This document shows, in pieces, positions 1 to 5,788 of a stretch of DNA of 64,000 bases; positions within the stretch are counted from its first letter, which is position 1; each line of letters opens with the position of its first letter. Made by a program: the position numbers and the translations under genes. Source of the stretch: Marinobacter gelidimuriae (GTDB lineage Bacteria; Pseudomonadota; Gammaproteobacteria; Pseudomonadales; Oleiphilaceae); NCBI RefSeq assembly GCF_000372805.1, contig NZ_KB889869.1:1-64000 (forward strand), in the 5' to 3' direction. Below the pieces are notes generated by a model. It was not told the origin of the DNA. It ran no database searches and saw only the letters and a list, made by a program, of their open reading frames with translations.

Positions 1-1
1 T

Positions 2-82
2 GTAAAGCTGAAAGAAAACAATCGAACACTGTTAGAACAGGTGCTACTTGCACTGAAGGAGTTTGAGCCGCCGCCCATTTAA
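2..82 (+). CDS. C-terminal end of an unidentified protein (partial)
   Basis: An open frame enters from the left edge of the window and ends at a TAA at 80-82. It encodes 26 residues ending in LLALKEFEPPPI. The composition (Leu/Glu/Lys-rich, helical) looks like a real protein tail, but the family cannot be recognised from so few residues. The start lies outside the window. Confidence 0.4.
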   Translation, partial: VKLKENNRTLLEQVLLALKEFEPPPI

Positions 83-571
83 CCCAATACCGAACAGGAA
101 TGACGGCTTATACAGGATAGGTCCGTCCAAAATGGCCAAATAGGCACTGAATATGCGCCGAGGAACGGTTTTTGACTAAACCTCTCTGCCATATCCGCTG
201 TGCTGGCCAGCAATAAGACGTGAAAGAGGGACTCAGAGGCCCTTGAGGCGCTAGCGGGGCTCTATCTGGGGATTTGGGATTGATGCCGCAGTTGACGCTG
301 CCGACCAAGATGACTTCCGAGAACGCAGCAAGAACGAGTGCCTGTCCATGCGTCGATGCGTCGTGCGCCAACACTGCGAGGCTCACGACCCAAGTGAAAA
401 CCACACAACGCTAAAGTCACTTGAGCCAGGAATCCCTAGTAGCCGCTGCCAACACAGCAAGCTCTGTCGTACCACTGGCTCGCTTGGCAAGCACTACCTG
501 CTGGGTATCAAACTGGATCCTGGGATGCCCCTTGTAGCAGCCTGAGGGCCGTTACCTCCATATAGATACAG
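83..571. other. Non-coding or decayed stretch with one repeat copy
   Basis: No convincing gene is present. Open frames here are short, lack plausible ribosome binding sites and resemble nothing recognisable. The only structured element is one copy of a 77-bp repeat at 279-355, which recurs at 1915-1991. Confidence 0.5.
279..355. repeat. 77-bp dispersed repeat, copy 1
   Basis: This segment, from ATTGATGCCGCAG to TCCATGCGTCG, is identical to 1915-1991. In copy 2 it directly abuts a 25-bp palindrome. A third partial match (GAGTGCCTGTCCATG) lies at 1087-1101. The flanks of the two full copies differ, so this is a dispersed element rather than a local duplication. Confidence 0.8.
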
Positions 572-596
572 CAAGGGCAGCCAATGGGCTGCCCTT
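572..596 (-). terminator. Hairpin downstream of the Rpn remnant
   Basis: CAAGGGCAGCC, a 3-base loop AAT and GGGCTGCCCTTG form a strong stem just past the stop of the minus-strand Rpn gene. There is no clear T-run on either side, so its use as an intrinsic terminator is likely but not certain. Confidence 0.5.
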
Positions 597-626
597 GTCA
601 TGTTTGTAACTCACATTGAATATCGG

Positions 627-1007
627 TCAGTGCTTGATCTCTGGCCTTAACCGACTGACTTCATCAACTGTCAAACCAGCAATCTCTGCAATCATCTGAT
701 CATCCATTTCGGTGCGGTTGATCAGGTTGCGGGCGATTTGTTCAGCCTTCATGTGTTCACCTTCTTGGCGACCTTCTTGACGGCCTTCCTGGCGCTCTGC
801 CAGCATGCCTTCAAGCCGTTCTTTCTTAACCAAATTCTCTAAGTTCTCTGCCAACATATCTCTGTCCTCCACCAAATGGCTCCTGAGTGTGCTGAAATCC
901 ATCAGGCTCGCAATCTCGTTCGGCGCAAAGCCCTCTACCAGCTGCTGAACAAATTCCGGGTGACTGAACAATTCCTTGTAACCGGTATCGTGGTGGTTCG
1001 TTGCCAT
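627..1007 (-). pseudogene. Rpn/YhgA-like PD-(D/E)XK nuclease, internally deleted
   Basis: The Rpn family (recombination-promoting nuclease, formerly transposase_31) is usually about 300 residues long. This frame has 126. The N-terminus (HDTGYKELFSHPEFVQ, ending in MDFSTL) matches the family start. It runs straight into the family's C-terminal coiled tail (LAENLENLVKKERLEGM, a QEGRQEGRQEG repeat, then the IAEIAGLTVDEVSRLR ending). The nuclease core between them is missing, so catalytic activity is not expected. The chosen ATG at 1007 has AGGAGG four bases upstream; a start at 1034 would be possible but lacks this. Whether the short protein is still made is unknown. Confidence 0.7.
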
Positions 1008-1247
1008 GCATCCTCCTGATTCAACGAATTCCACTATACCACGCCAAGGTTTTTCATTAGAGGGAACAGGAATGCATGAGGAAGGAGTGCCTGTCCATGA
1101 CTTACTGACCTCAAGGCGGCAGCTTCGGTGCAGACGTTACCCAACTGACCGCGGTGCGCACCATTTCAGATGACGATGGCTGGGGCTGACCGGGGACAGA
1201 TTTGAAATCTGTCCCCTATATTGAATCATCCGGACGCGCGCGTATTG
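1008..1247. other. Intergenic stretch with a possible gene remnant
   Basis: On the plus strand 1112-1189 is an open stretch of 25 codons ending in TISDDDGWG and a TGA, which resembles the tail of a larger protein whose remainder is missing. The partial 15-bp match to the 77-bp repeat at 1087-1101 lies just upstream and palindrome copy 1 lies just downstream. No complete gene is visible. Confidence 0.35.
1192..1216. repeat. 25-bp palindrome, copy 1
   Basis: Perfect palindrome with half-site GGGGACAGATTT around a central G/C base. One of 12 copies in this window. Confidence 0.9.
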
Positions 1248-1472
1248 TTAGGGCTGTGATGGCCAGTCGATACTCAACTTGCGATGTTGAGCCACACAAT
1301 CTCTGAGATACAGATTGATAAGGCTTTGATAAGGAACTCCAGACTCATCTGCCATGCCCTTGAAATAAGCAATGACATCTTCGCTCAAGCGCATAGTGAC
1401 AGGCTTCTTGAGTTTGGAGGCATAAGGATTCTTGCGGGAACTCATTTTCGAAAGATCATATTCAGTTTTCAT
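1248..1472 (-). CDS. brnA: BrnA antitoxin
   Basis: A 74-residue protein with the BrnA/CopG-type ribbon-helix-helix region near residues 25-60 (KKPVTMRLSEDVIAYFKGM, then GVPYQSLINLYLRD). BrnA binds and neutralises the ribonuclease BrnT, and the complex represses its own promoter. The ATG at 1472 overlaps the brnT stop by ATGA, so the pair is translationally coupled in the usual toxin-first order. A longer frame reaching 1499 would sit inside brnT and is not needed. The C-terminal DNA-binding motif looks intact. Confidence 0.88.
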   Translation of the reverse strand: MKTEYDLSKMSSRKNPYASKLKKPVTMRLSEDVIAYFKGMADESGVPYQSLINLYLRDCVAQHRKLSIDWPSQP

Positions 1473-1756
1473 GATAGCCCACCGTGGTAATGCATACATT
1501 CGTTGCTAGTGGCTTTGCGAGCAGAGATAATGCGAATCGTATCGCCACCGTCACGCTCGCAGTGACAAACGAGGAGAAGCTTAGCCTCACCACTCATGCC
1601 GAGCATGAAAAAGCGATCTTCAGTTGCTGAATTCTCCGCATCAAAAAACTGAAGGGCGAACTCGTCATAGAACACCGACTGTGCCTCTCCGAAGGAGACG
1701 CCATGTTTCTTCAGGTTTGAAGCTGCCTTGACGGAACCCCACTCGAATTTAATCAT
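1469..1756 (-). CDS. brnT: BrnT ribonuclease toxin
   Basis: A 95-residue protein of the BrnT (RelE-fold) family. It starts with FEWGSVKAASNLKKHGVSF, the hallmark N-terminus, followed by FGEAQSVFYDE, the ML-MSGEAKLLLVCHCER strand region and IRIISARKAT near the C-terminus, where the catalytic Arg lies in known BrnT proteins. BrnT cleaves RNA and blocks translation until BrnA binds it. The chosen ATG at 1756 gives the family's usual length. It is the first gene of a two-gene operon with brnA. Confidence 0.9.
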   Translation of the reverse strand: MIKFEWGSVKAASNLKKHGVSFGEAQSVFYDEFALQFFDAENSATEDRFFMLGMSGEAKLLLVCHCERDGGDTIRIISARKATSNECMHYHGGLS

Positions 1757-1886
1757 TTGTACATTGTATGTATGGAAATGTGCGGCGTCAAGAAGCCCTA
1801 ACGCCCGGTTCACACGCCGGTCTGAAGCCGCGGAGCGGCGTAAAATCGGTCATTGTGCAGCTGATTGTTAAATCTTTATACGGACC

Positions 1887-1911
1887 GGGGACAGATTTGA
1901 AATCTGTCCCC
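1887..1911. repeat. 25-bp palindrome, copy 2
   Basis: Perfect copy of the GGGGACAGATTT palindrome, joined directly to the second 77-bp repeat. Both this copy and copy 1 are followed by CTATATTGA. Confidence 0.9.
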
Positions 1912-1914
1912 TAT

Positions 1915-1991
1915 ATTGATGCCGCAGTTGACGCTGCCGACCAAGATGACTTCCGAGAACGCAGCAAGAACGAGTGCCTGTCCATGCGTCG
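1915..1991. repeat. 77-bp dispersed repeat, copy 2
   Basis: Identical to 279-355. Here it follows palindrome copy 2 by three bases, so palindrome plus 77-mer may be a composite unit. Confidence 0.8.
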
Positions 1992-2024
1992 TCCTTTTCG
2001 TGTTGAGGGTAACCACGGGCGCCC

Positions 2025-2592
2025 AAAACAACCTGAACTCCAGCCTGCGGTTTTTCTGTCCGCGAAATCAGCGTATGTGTCCGGACAGATTGTACAGATC
2101 GATAAAAGTACCAGCGCAGCAGCCACCAACCCTGTAGCACCTCTTACCGGCAAGCTGGCCCTGGTTACCGGCGCGGCCCGCGGTATTGGCTTGGCCATCG
2201 CACAAACCCTAAGCCGCGACGGCGCTACCGTCATCGGAGTGGACTTGCCCGCGACAAAACCCTGGGTAATATGCCAGAACAGTCCTGGGACGCAGCCATT
2301 AGTGTGAATTTGACAGCGGCCATGGCCATTACCGAAAGAATTCAAAGGCATCAGTTATTGCACACCAACGGGCACATTGTGTGCCTGTCATCGGTTAGCG
2401 GTATTGCCGGCAATCGCGGGCAAAGCAATTACGCTGCGGCAAAAAGCGGGCTTATTGGCCATGTACAGGCTGTCCCAAGGTGGGCAGCCTGTGGATGTGG
2501 CCGAAACCGTCAGCTGGCTTTGCAGCCCGGGGTCGGGTGGCTTAAACGGCAATGTGGTGCGGGCTTGCGGGCAGTCTTTACTGGGCGCTTAG
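2025..2592 (+). pseudogene. FabG-type 3-oxoacyl-ACP reductase (HMwFabG class), multiply deleted
   Basis: Pieces of one long short-chain reductase are scattered over frames. They are SSLRFF (frame 2), then LSAKSAYVSGQIVQIDKS and the cofactor-binding GKLALVTGAARGIGLAIAQ ending in VDLPA (frame 1). The frame then jumps to DKTLGNMPEQSWDAAISVN and the active-site SSVSGIAGNRGQSNYAAAK (frame 3), and finally QPVDVAETVSWLCSPGSGG to the end (frame 1). In intact proteins of about 450 residues roughly 50 residues separate the second and third pieces and more separate the third and fourth. Those segments are gone, so the gene is dead. The N-terminal half of the first domain is also missing. Confidence 0.8.
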
Positions 2593-2615
2593 CGCCGGCA
2601 ATTATCATTGCACAT

Positions 2616-2651
2616 AAAAAACGGGCAGCCTCAATGAGACTGCCCGTTTTT
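2616..2651. terminator. Intrinsic terminator, possibly bidirectional
   Basis: AAAAAACGGGCAG, a loop, and CTGCCCGTTTTT form a classic stem with T-runs on both strands. It lies after the reductase pseudogene and directly outside the left end of the island. Before integration it would have sat downstream of tRNA-Val. Confidence 0.8.
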
Positions 2652-2657
2652 CAAATA

Positions 2658-2672
2658 TGGTGGGTGGTACTG
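2658..2672. repeat. attL, 15-bp copy of the tRNA-Val 3' end
   Basis: TGGTGGGTGGTACTG is identical to 11517-11531 and lies directly after the terminator at 2616-2651. The sequence to its right does not continue as a tRNA, so it is an att core, not a tRNA gene. Confidence 0.8.
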
Positions 2673-2733
2673 CCCCCACATAGACTACCTAAGTAATTGA
2701 ATTTGAAAGCCATATAAAAATTACTTCAGTTTC

Positions 2734-2756
2734 ATACCCACAACGATACCCACAAC
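2734..2756 (+). promoter_or_regulatory. Left integrase arm-type sites
   Basis: Two ATACCCACAAC 11-mers lie 12 bases apart. The same pair with the same spacing, one base changed, occurs at 11373-11395 by the other end. Paired short direct repeats near both att sites are typical of tyrosine-integrase arm-binding sites. The role is inferred. Confidence 0.6.
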
Positions 2757-2948
2757 TGAACACCTATACCCCGTGGAACTTACAGGCAGTTAAAAGAGCA
2801 ATGGCAGGCTCAGAAACTTTTTCACGGTGCGGAAATTACTTATAAGAATACCCTCCCCGTCCGCTCGCTGCCAGGCAATCCGCCAGCCGCGACGTTGTGG
2901 GTGTGCAAAGTTATTGCAGCCCCTACCCCAGACCGCCAGCAGCAGCCC

Positions 2949-2990
2949 TTTTATAGTCGGTAAATATCATCAGACACAAAAAAACCGGCA
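2949..2990. repeat. 42-bp direct repeat, copy 1
   Basis: Runs from TTTTATAGTCGG to AAAAAAACCGGCA. It matches 4027-4068 at 41 of 42 bases. The pair flanks the iteron, Ash-like and lipoprotein segment of the island. Confidence 0.8.
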
Positions 2991-3064
2991 GCGGGGTGTG
3001 CGAAGATTTCGGATGCCCCGTGGCCAGCGGGTAAACTCTCAGGCGTTGCGGATATGCGCTCCCG

Positions 3065-3195
3065 TGTAGGCTTTGGCTTACAAGGTTGTCAGCGATAGCG
3101 TACAGGCTTTGTAGGCTGTGGCTTACAAGTTGTGTAAGTTTCGGCTTACAGGCTTGTCAGCAATCACTTACAGGTGGTGTAGGCGCTGGCTTACA
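3065..3195. repeat. Iteron cluster, possible replication origin of the island
   Basis: Four 18-bp imperfect palindromes, TGTARGY(4)GGCTTACA in form, lie at 3065-3082, 3110-3127, 3133-3150 and 3178-3195. The starts are spaced 45, 23 and 45 bases apart. Between the first and second, and the third and fourth, lies a second repeated segment with GTTGTCAGC and TACAGG. The whole is a tandem duplication with a 68-bp period. In satellites with a primase, such arrays are commonly the origin bound by the primase-helicase or another initiator. That role here is inference. Confidence 0.65.
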
Positions 3196-3373
3196 CGGTC
3201 CACACACTCAAAGCTCTACCGCCCCCACGGCCTTTTCCAGCGTCCTTGTCCGAATTGCATGTGAAAACATACAGGGTTCTGATTGCGGCTTGCTGGCGGG
3301 CTCTCTGGGGCGTCCTGCCTGTTATGGCCTGTATGCAGGTAAGCAACGCTCCCGAACTTTTGGGGACGCTCAC
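3191..3373 (-). CDS. Short ORF, possibly Ash-like phage protein
   Basis: A 60-residue frame with a GTG start. Its C-terminal part (LYVFTCNSDKDAGKGRGG) resembles the short tail motif I associate with small P4-family prophage proteins often labelled Ash-like. The match is from memory and the ORF is short. It ends inside the last iteron. It could equally be a chance frame, and the real start may lie upstream. Confidence 0.3.
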   Translation of the reverse strand: MSVPKSSGALLTCIQAITGRTPQRARQQAAIRTLYVFTCNSDKDAGKGRGGGRALSVWTV

Positions 3374-3460
3374 GGGCGCGTATTGCGCAGAAACTGCACC
3401 CGCATGCAGGGTGTTGTGGGGGCTCAGAGTTAGATACCCTCGGCTACCCGATTAGCGCGC

Positions 3461-3754
3461 TTACTTGCCAAACGACGCGGGTATCATTGGAACACTAACC
3501 ACAACGCCCTCTTTAAACTCGGCGCTCATTTTTTCAGGACTACCGCCAGTCAGCATATTGACATTCACCCATACCCATCGGTAAGTACCATCGTTCCCCA
3601 CTACTTGGGCTTGATACGGCCGACCCATAAGTGAAGCCACCTGTGCCTCCGTCATACCCACTTTAAGTGAACGAGCTTGATCCCACTTTATTGTTCCACT
3701 ACCGGCACAGGCCGTAAGCAGAGCCGCCACTAGTATTGCAACCCATTTTTTCAT
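3461..3754 (-). CDS. BamE/SmpA-like lipoprotein carried by the island
   Basis: A 97-residue protein starting MKKWVAILVAALLTACAG, a lipoprotein signal peptide with the lipobox LTAC (lipidated Cys16). It then shows the SmpA/OmlA (BamE) fold signature (LKVGMTEAQVASLMGRPYQ, then TYRWVWVN). BamE proteins help the outer-membrane barrel assembly machine, and many phages carry unrelated-function BamE-fold lipoproteins. The ATG at 3754 has AAGGA upstream. A longer frame to 3958 has no sensible N-terminus. It sits alone near the island end and is a candidate cargo gene; its role (surface change, superinfection exclusion) is not known. Confidence 0.7.
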   Translation of the reverse strand: MKKWVAILVAALLTACAGSGTIKWDQARSLKVGMTEAQVASLMGRPYQAQVVGNDGTYRWVWVNVNMLTGGSPEKMSAEFKEGVVVSVPMIPASFGK

Positions 3755-4026
3755 GTGTTTCTTCCTTGTTGAAATTTCGCGGGCCTGTTTGGTTTCCGTC
3801 ACAATGTTGGCCAGCTTCCCCCACTGGGGGAACACTGCCAGCTTTTCAGCAGCGTCACCAGTGATTTGGTTTTCAGGTTTTATCAGGTTCAAATGCCTAC
3901 GATTGCTTACAATATTCCAGTGCGCACCAATGCCGCGTACTAGCTTGAACCTTAGCATTTCTCAGCATCCTAGACCCCTACGTCTTCACGCGCACCCACG
4001 TACTGCGCCGAAAGTCCCAGTGCCTT

Positions 4027-4068
4027 TTTTATAGTCGGGAAATATCATCAGACACAAAAAAACCGGCA
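4027..4068. repeat. 42-bp direct repeat, copy 2
   Basis: Partner of 2949-2990 with one mismatch. It is followed by a short GC-rich hairpin and a pyrimidine run. Confidence 0.8.
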
Positions 4069-4141
4069 ACTTGGCCGGCTCCCCCCTTTACGGTTACTCG
4101 AAATCATCAAGCCCTCGCGTAAAGATACGCAAAAATTATCA

Positions 4142-4160
4142 ATGGCTGGCGGTGTAGCTA
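4142..4160. repeat. 19-bp repeat, copy 1
   Basis: ATGGCTGGCGGTGTAGCTA, identical to 4583-4601. Each copy lies at the 3' side of a minus-strand ORF. Confidence 0.8.
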
Positions 4161-4166
4161 CTTTTT

Positions 4167-4541
4167 TCACTCGTATGGACTCGGGTAGAACTTCCGCATC
4201 ATTGAGTCAAGTGCGGCTTCCGACCTTGCAGTGGATCCAGCCAGCCATTCATCAGCCCGCGCTTTATCCTGCTCCATTGTTTCCGCGTTCCAGTAGCAGG
4301 CGACGGCGCGCGGGTAATGCCCTGGCTTCGGTACGCTACACCACTGGTCACGTAATCGCGTTTCACTCACTGCCAGCCCCTGGCCAGTCATCAGCCGCAG
4401 CGTTCTGGACGTGTTGGGCACGTTGCCGCCAATCATTAACACCACATCAGCGGCGCAATAGGGCGGCGGGCCGTACTCTATAAATTCGCCATCGCCTCGC
4501 AAGGCTTCCAGCATACGGCGTTTGTTCTCGGTCATTCGCAT
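4167..4541 (-). CDS. Hypothetical island protein, 124 residues
   Basis: Not recognised. The frame starts MRMTENKRRMLEALRGDGEF, which looks like the first helix of a winged-helix or HTH fold. It continues with ADVVLMIGGNVPNTSRTLRLMTGQGLAV and RDQWC, a pattern seen in small phage proteins that carry a DNA-binding helix pair. The start is either 4541 or the second ATG at 4535; no strong ribosome binding site is seen. It is the last gene before the island's non-coding end, with a 19-bp repeat just past its stop. Function unknown, possibly a regulator. Confidence 0.6.
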   Translation of the reverse strand: MRMTENKRRMLEALRGDGEFIEYGPPPYCAADVVLMIGGNVPNTSRTLRLMTGQGLAVSETRLRDQWCSVPKPGHYPRAVACYWNAETMEQDKARADEWLAGSTARSEAALDSMMRKFYPSPYE

Positions 4542-4582
4542 TAGGTCAGCCCAACGGTGGTTATCAATAAGGTTTACAGGCT

Positions 4583-4601
4583 ATGGCTGGCGGTGTAGCT
4601 A
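4583..4601. repeat. 19-bp repeat, copy 2
   Basis: Identical to 4142-4160; it contains the stop codon of the 29-residue ORF at 4599-4688. Confidence 0.8.
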
Positions 4602-4688
4602 ACGTGTGCAAAAATCATCAGCTTCACGTGCGCGCGATACTTGTTCCGAAATTCTAATCAGCCTCGCGCGCGTTACCTGTTCTGACAT
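4599..4688 (-). CDS. 29-residue ORF with an internal sequence repeat
   Basis: The small frame MSEQVTRARLIRISEQVSRA and following residues repeats the unit SEQVxRAR twice. The same DNA (CTAATCAGCCTCGCGCGCGTTAC at 4654-4676 and 4714-4736) also forms the C-terminus of the upstream RHH gene. A GGAGCAGGG stretch precedes the ATG. It may be a real small protein, or the product of tandem duplication of the neighbour's 3' end. Confidence 0.35.
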   Translation of the reverse strand: MSEQVTRARLIRISEQVSRAREADDFCTR

Positions 4689-4736
4689 ATTCCCTGCTCC
4701 AGGGATTTGCGACCTAATCAGCCTCGCGCGCGTTAC
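4654..4736. repeat. GC-rich tandem repeat, 60-bp period
   Basis: Two exact copies of a 23-bp word at 4654-4676 and 4714-4736 plus a degenerate third copy near 4615-4640. The repeat overlaps the 3' end of the RHH gene and the 29-residue ORF. Confidence 0.7.
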
Positions 4737-4923
4737 TGGTCCGAAAATCATCAAACTGGCATCGTCTAAGCTCACGCTCTACAGCAAGGCGGACGAATTC
4801 CGAACGGTTGCGGTGGCAGTGATAGCCGGACTTCATCAAGGCATCAATCGCGTTCACTGTAACGGCTTCCACTGAAACGATGAGGCGGACGGGTTCTCGA
4901 AACTTGCGGGGATTACTACTCAT
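4714..4923 (-). CDS. Ribbon-helix-helix (Arc-type) regulator of the island
   Basis: A 69-residue protein. Residues 12-50 (RLIVSVEAVTVNAIDALMK, then NRSEFVRLAVERELRR) have the beta-strand, helix, helix pattern and the RSEFVRLAV second helix of Arc/MetJ-type repressors. Such proteins bind DNA as dimers and regulate small operons. The ATG overlaps the upstream stop (ATGA at 4920-4923). Its C-terminal NAREAD is encoded by the GC-rich repeat. It is probably a transcriptional regulator of the island. Confidence 0.65.
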   Translation of the reverse strand: MSSNPRKFREPVRLIVSVEAVTVNAIDALMKSGYHCHRNRSEFVRLAVERELRRCQFDDFRTSNAREAD

Positions 4924-5123
4924 CGCTTCACCCCTTCCGTTGGCGCTGGCAACTCCAGGTCAATATCCGGCAACTCAAAATCAATCAGCGGCAACTCCAG
5001 ATCAAAAGCCGGTGCTGTGAAGTCAATCGGCGGCTCTGCCTCAAGTGCAAAAATGTCTGTGACGGTTACGGGGTTATTGCTCATAAATGCGGCTCTCTCT
5101 GGTAAAGGGTTTTTTGGTTTCAA
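4920..5123 (-). CDS. Acidic short-repeat protein of the island
   Basis: A 67-residue protein, unrecognised. The C-terminal half is an acidic, proline-spaced repeat of the form (I/F)D(L/F)ELP, seen three times in a row (FDLELP, IDFELP, IDLELP). Asp and Glu greatly outnumber Lys and Arg. The ATG at 5123 overlaps the previous stop as ATGA; an internal ATG at 5084 has a purine-rich stretch upstream and is an alternative. Strong negative charge in a phage-related small protein sometimes means DNA mimicry, but nothing here proves it. Confidence 0.5.
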   Translation of the reverse strand: MKPKNPLPERAAFMSNNPVTVTDIFALEAEPPIDFTAPAFDLELPLIDFELPDIDLELPAPTEGVKR

Positions 5124-5788
5124 GTTTTATCAACACCTGGCGGGCTGGTGGCGCTCTGGTGAGCCTCCAAGTAAACCCGGCGCAAGCCTGCCCCCTCGTT
5201 GCAATACCGGCCCTGTGGGGCACGGCAAGCGGTGCAGCCCGTAACGTGGTTCATCATGGCTTCGTGCGCTGGCTTCCATGCCTGTGCGCTCTCTAGGTAG
5301 CTCTGCGGTGGTTCGGTGGCCTTGGCTGGCAGTGGGTCTGTGCAAACGGGTAGCGTTCCATCAGCTCGCATCAGTCGGAAGTATTCCAGCATATAGGCCC
5401 GGCTGTTCGCCCCATCGGCTATGTCCTGAAGGTCGTCTGTACTCAGCAGGGCGCGTAACTGGCCGGGGCTGGCCTGAAGCATTACGGCAATATCCAGCAG
5501 TAGGGCATCAGGGTTTTGCTGTTTCTGTTCTACGGGGGGCTGCGGATTCTGCGGATCTGCGGATAAATCAGCGAAGCCCCCGCCAATAGGGGCTTTACAG
5601 ACATTTAGCGTTTGCGGATTTTTGCGGATAGTTGCGGAAAAATATTCACCCGCTGAAAAATCCGCAGTTTTCCGCAAATTATCCGCAAGTTCTAAGCCGC
5701 GTGGTTGTGGGCTTTCCGCAGTTTCCGCAGAATCCGCAGGGGGTGGCGCTTGCTGTTTTTTGCGTATGGCTCCCATCAGGTCAAACAT
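5120..5788 (-). CDS. Hypothetical island protein with a Cys/His-rich C-terminus
   Basis: A 222-residue protein that overlaps the end of the DUF3987 gene by 8 bases when started at the ATG at 5788 (MFDLMGAIRKKQQ). A longer frame to 5863 is possible but would lie deeper in the neighbour. The first 80 residues are low-complexity, rich in Pro, Ala and Gln. A helical segment follows (LLLDIAVMLQASPGQLRALL). The tail carries HVTGCTAC, then YC, a possible zinc site. Proteins with this tail sit next to DUF3987 genes in related islands as far as I recall, with no known function. Confidence 0.6.
   Translation of the reverse strand: MFDLMGAIRKKQQAPPPADSAETAESPQPRGLELADNLRKTADFSAGEYFSATIRKNPQTLNVCKAPIGGGFADLSADPQNPQPPVEQKQQNPDALLLDIAVMLQASPGQLRALLSTDDLQDIADGANSRAYMLEYFRLMRADGTLPVCTDPLPAKATEPPQSYLESAQAWKPAHEAMMNHVTGCTACRAPQGRYCNEGAGLRRVYLEAHQSATSPPGVDKT

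Larger units (their letters stand above)
2673..3064. other. Island left end, non-coding
   Basis: No supported gene. It holds the left integrase arm sites (2734-2756) and one copy of a 42-bp repeat (2949-2990). Next to the arm sites, GTGGAACTTACAGG resembles GTGGAACTAACAGG at 11420-11433 at the other end, so the two subterminal regions share more than the arm sites. Confidence 0.55.
3755..4166. other. Island intergenic region with repeats
   Basis: No supported gene between the lipoprotein and the 124-residue ORF. It contains the second 42-bp repeat (4027-4068), followed by a weak hairpin CCGGC/GCCGG, and a 19-bp repeat copy at 4142-4160. Confidence 0.5.

Noticed and set aside
108..404. 98-residue minus-strand ORF
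   Set aside because: It spans the 77-bp repeat and non-coding DNA, with no start site or homology.
2658..2672. A third tRNA-Val gene
   Set aside because: Only the last 15 bases match; the anticodon and D arms are absent, so this is an att core.
3065..3195. CRISPR array
   Set aside because: The repeats are palindromic, only four, with uneven spacing and repeated spacers. No cas genes are present, so iterons are the better reading.
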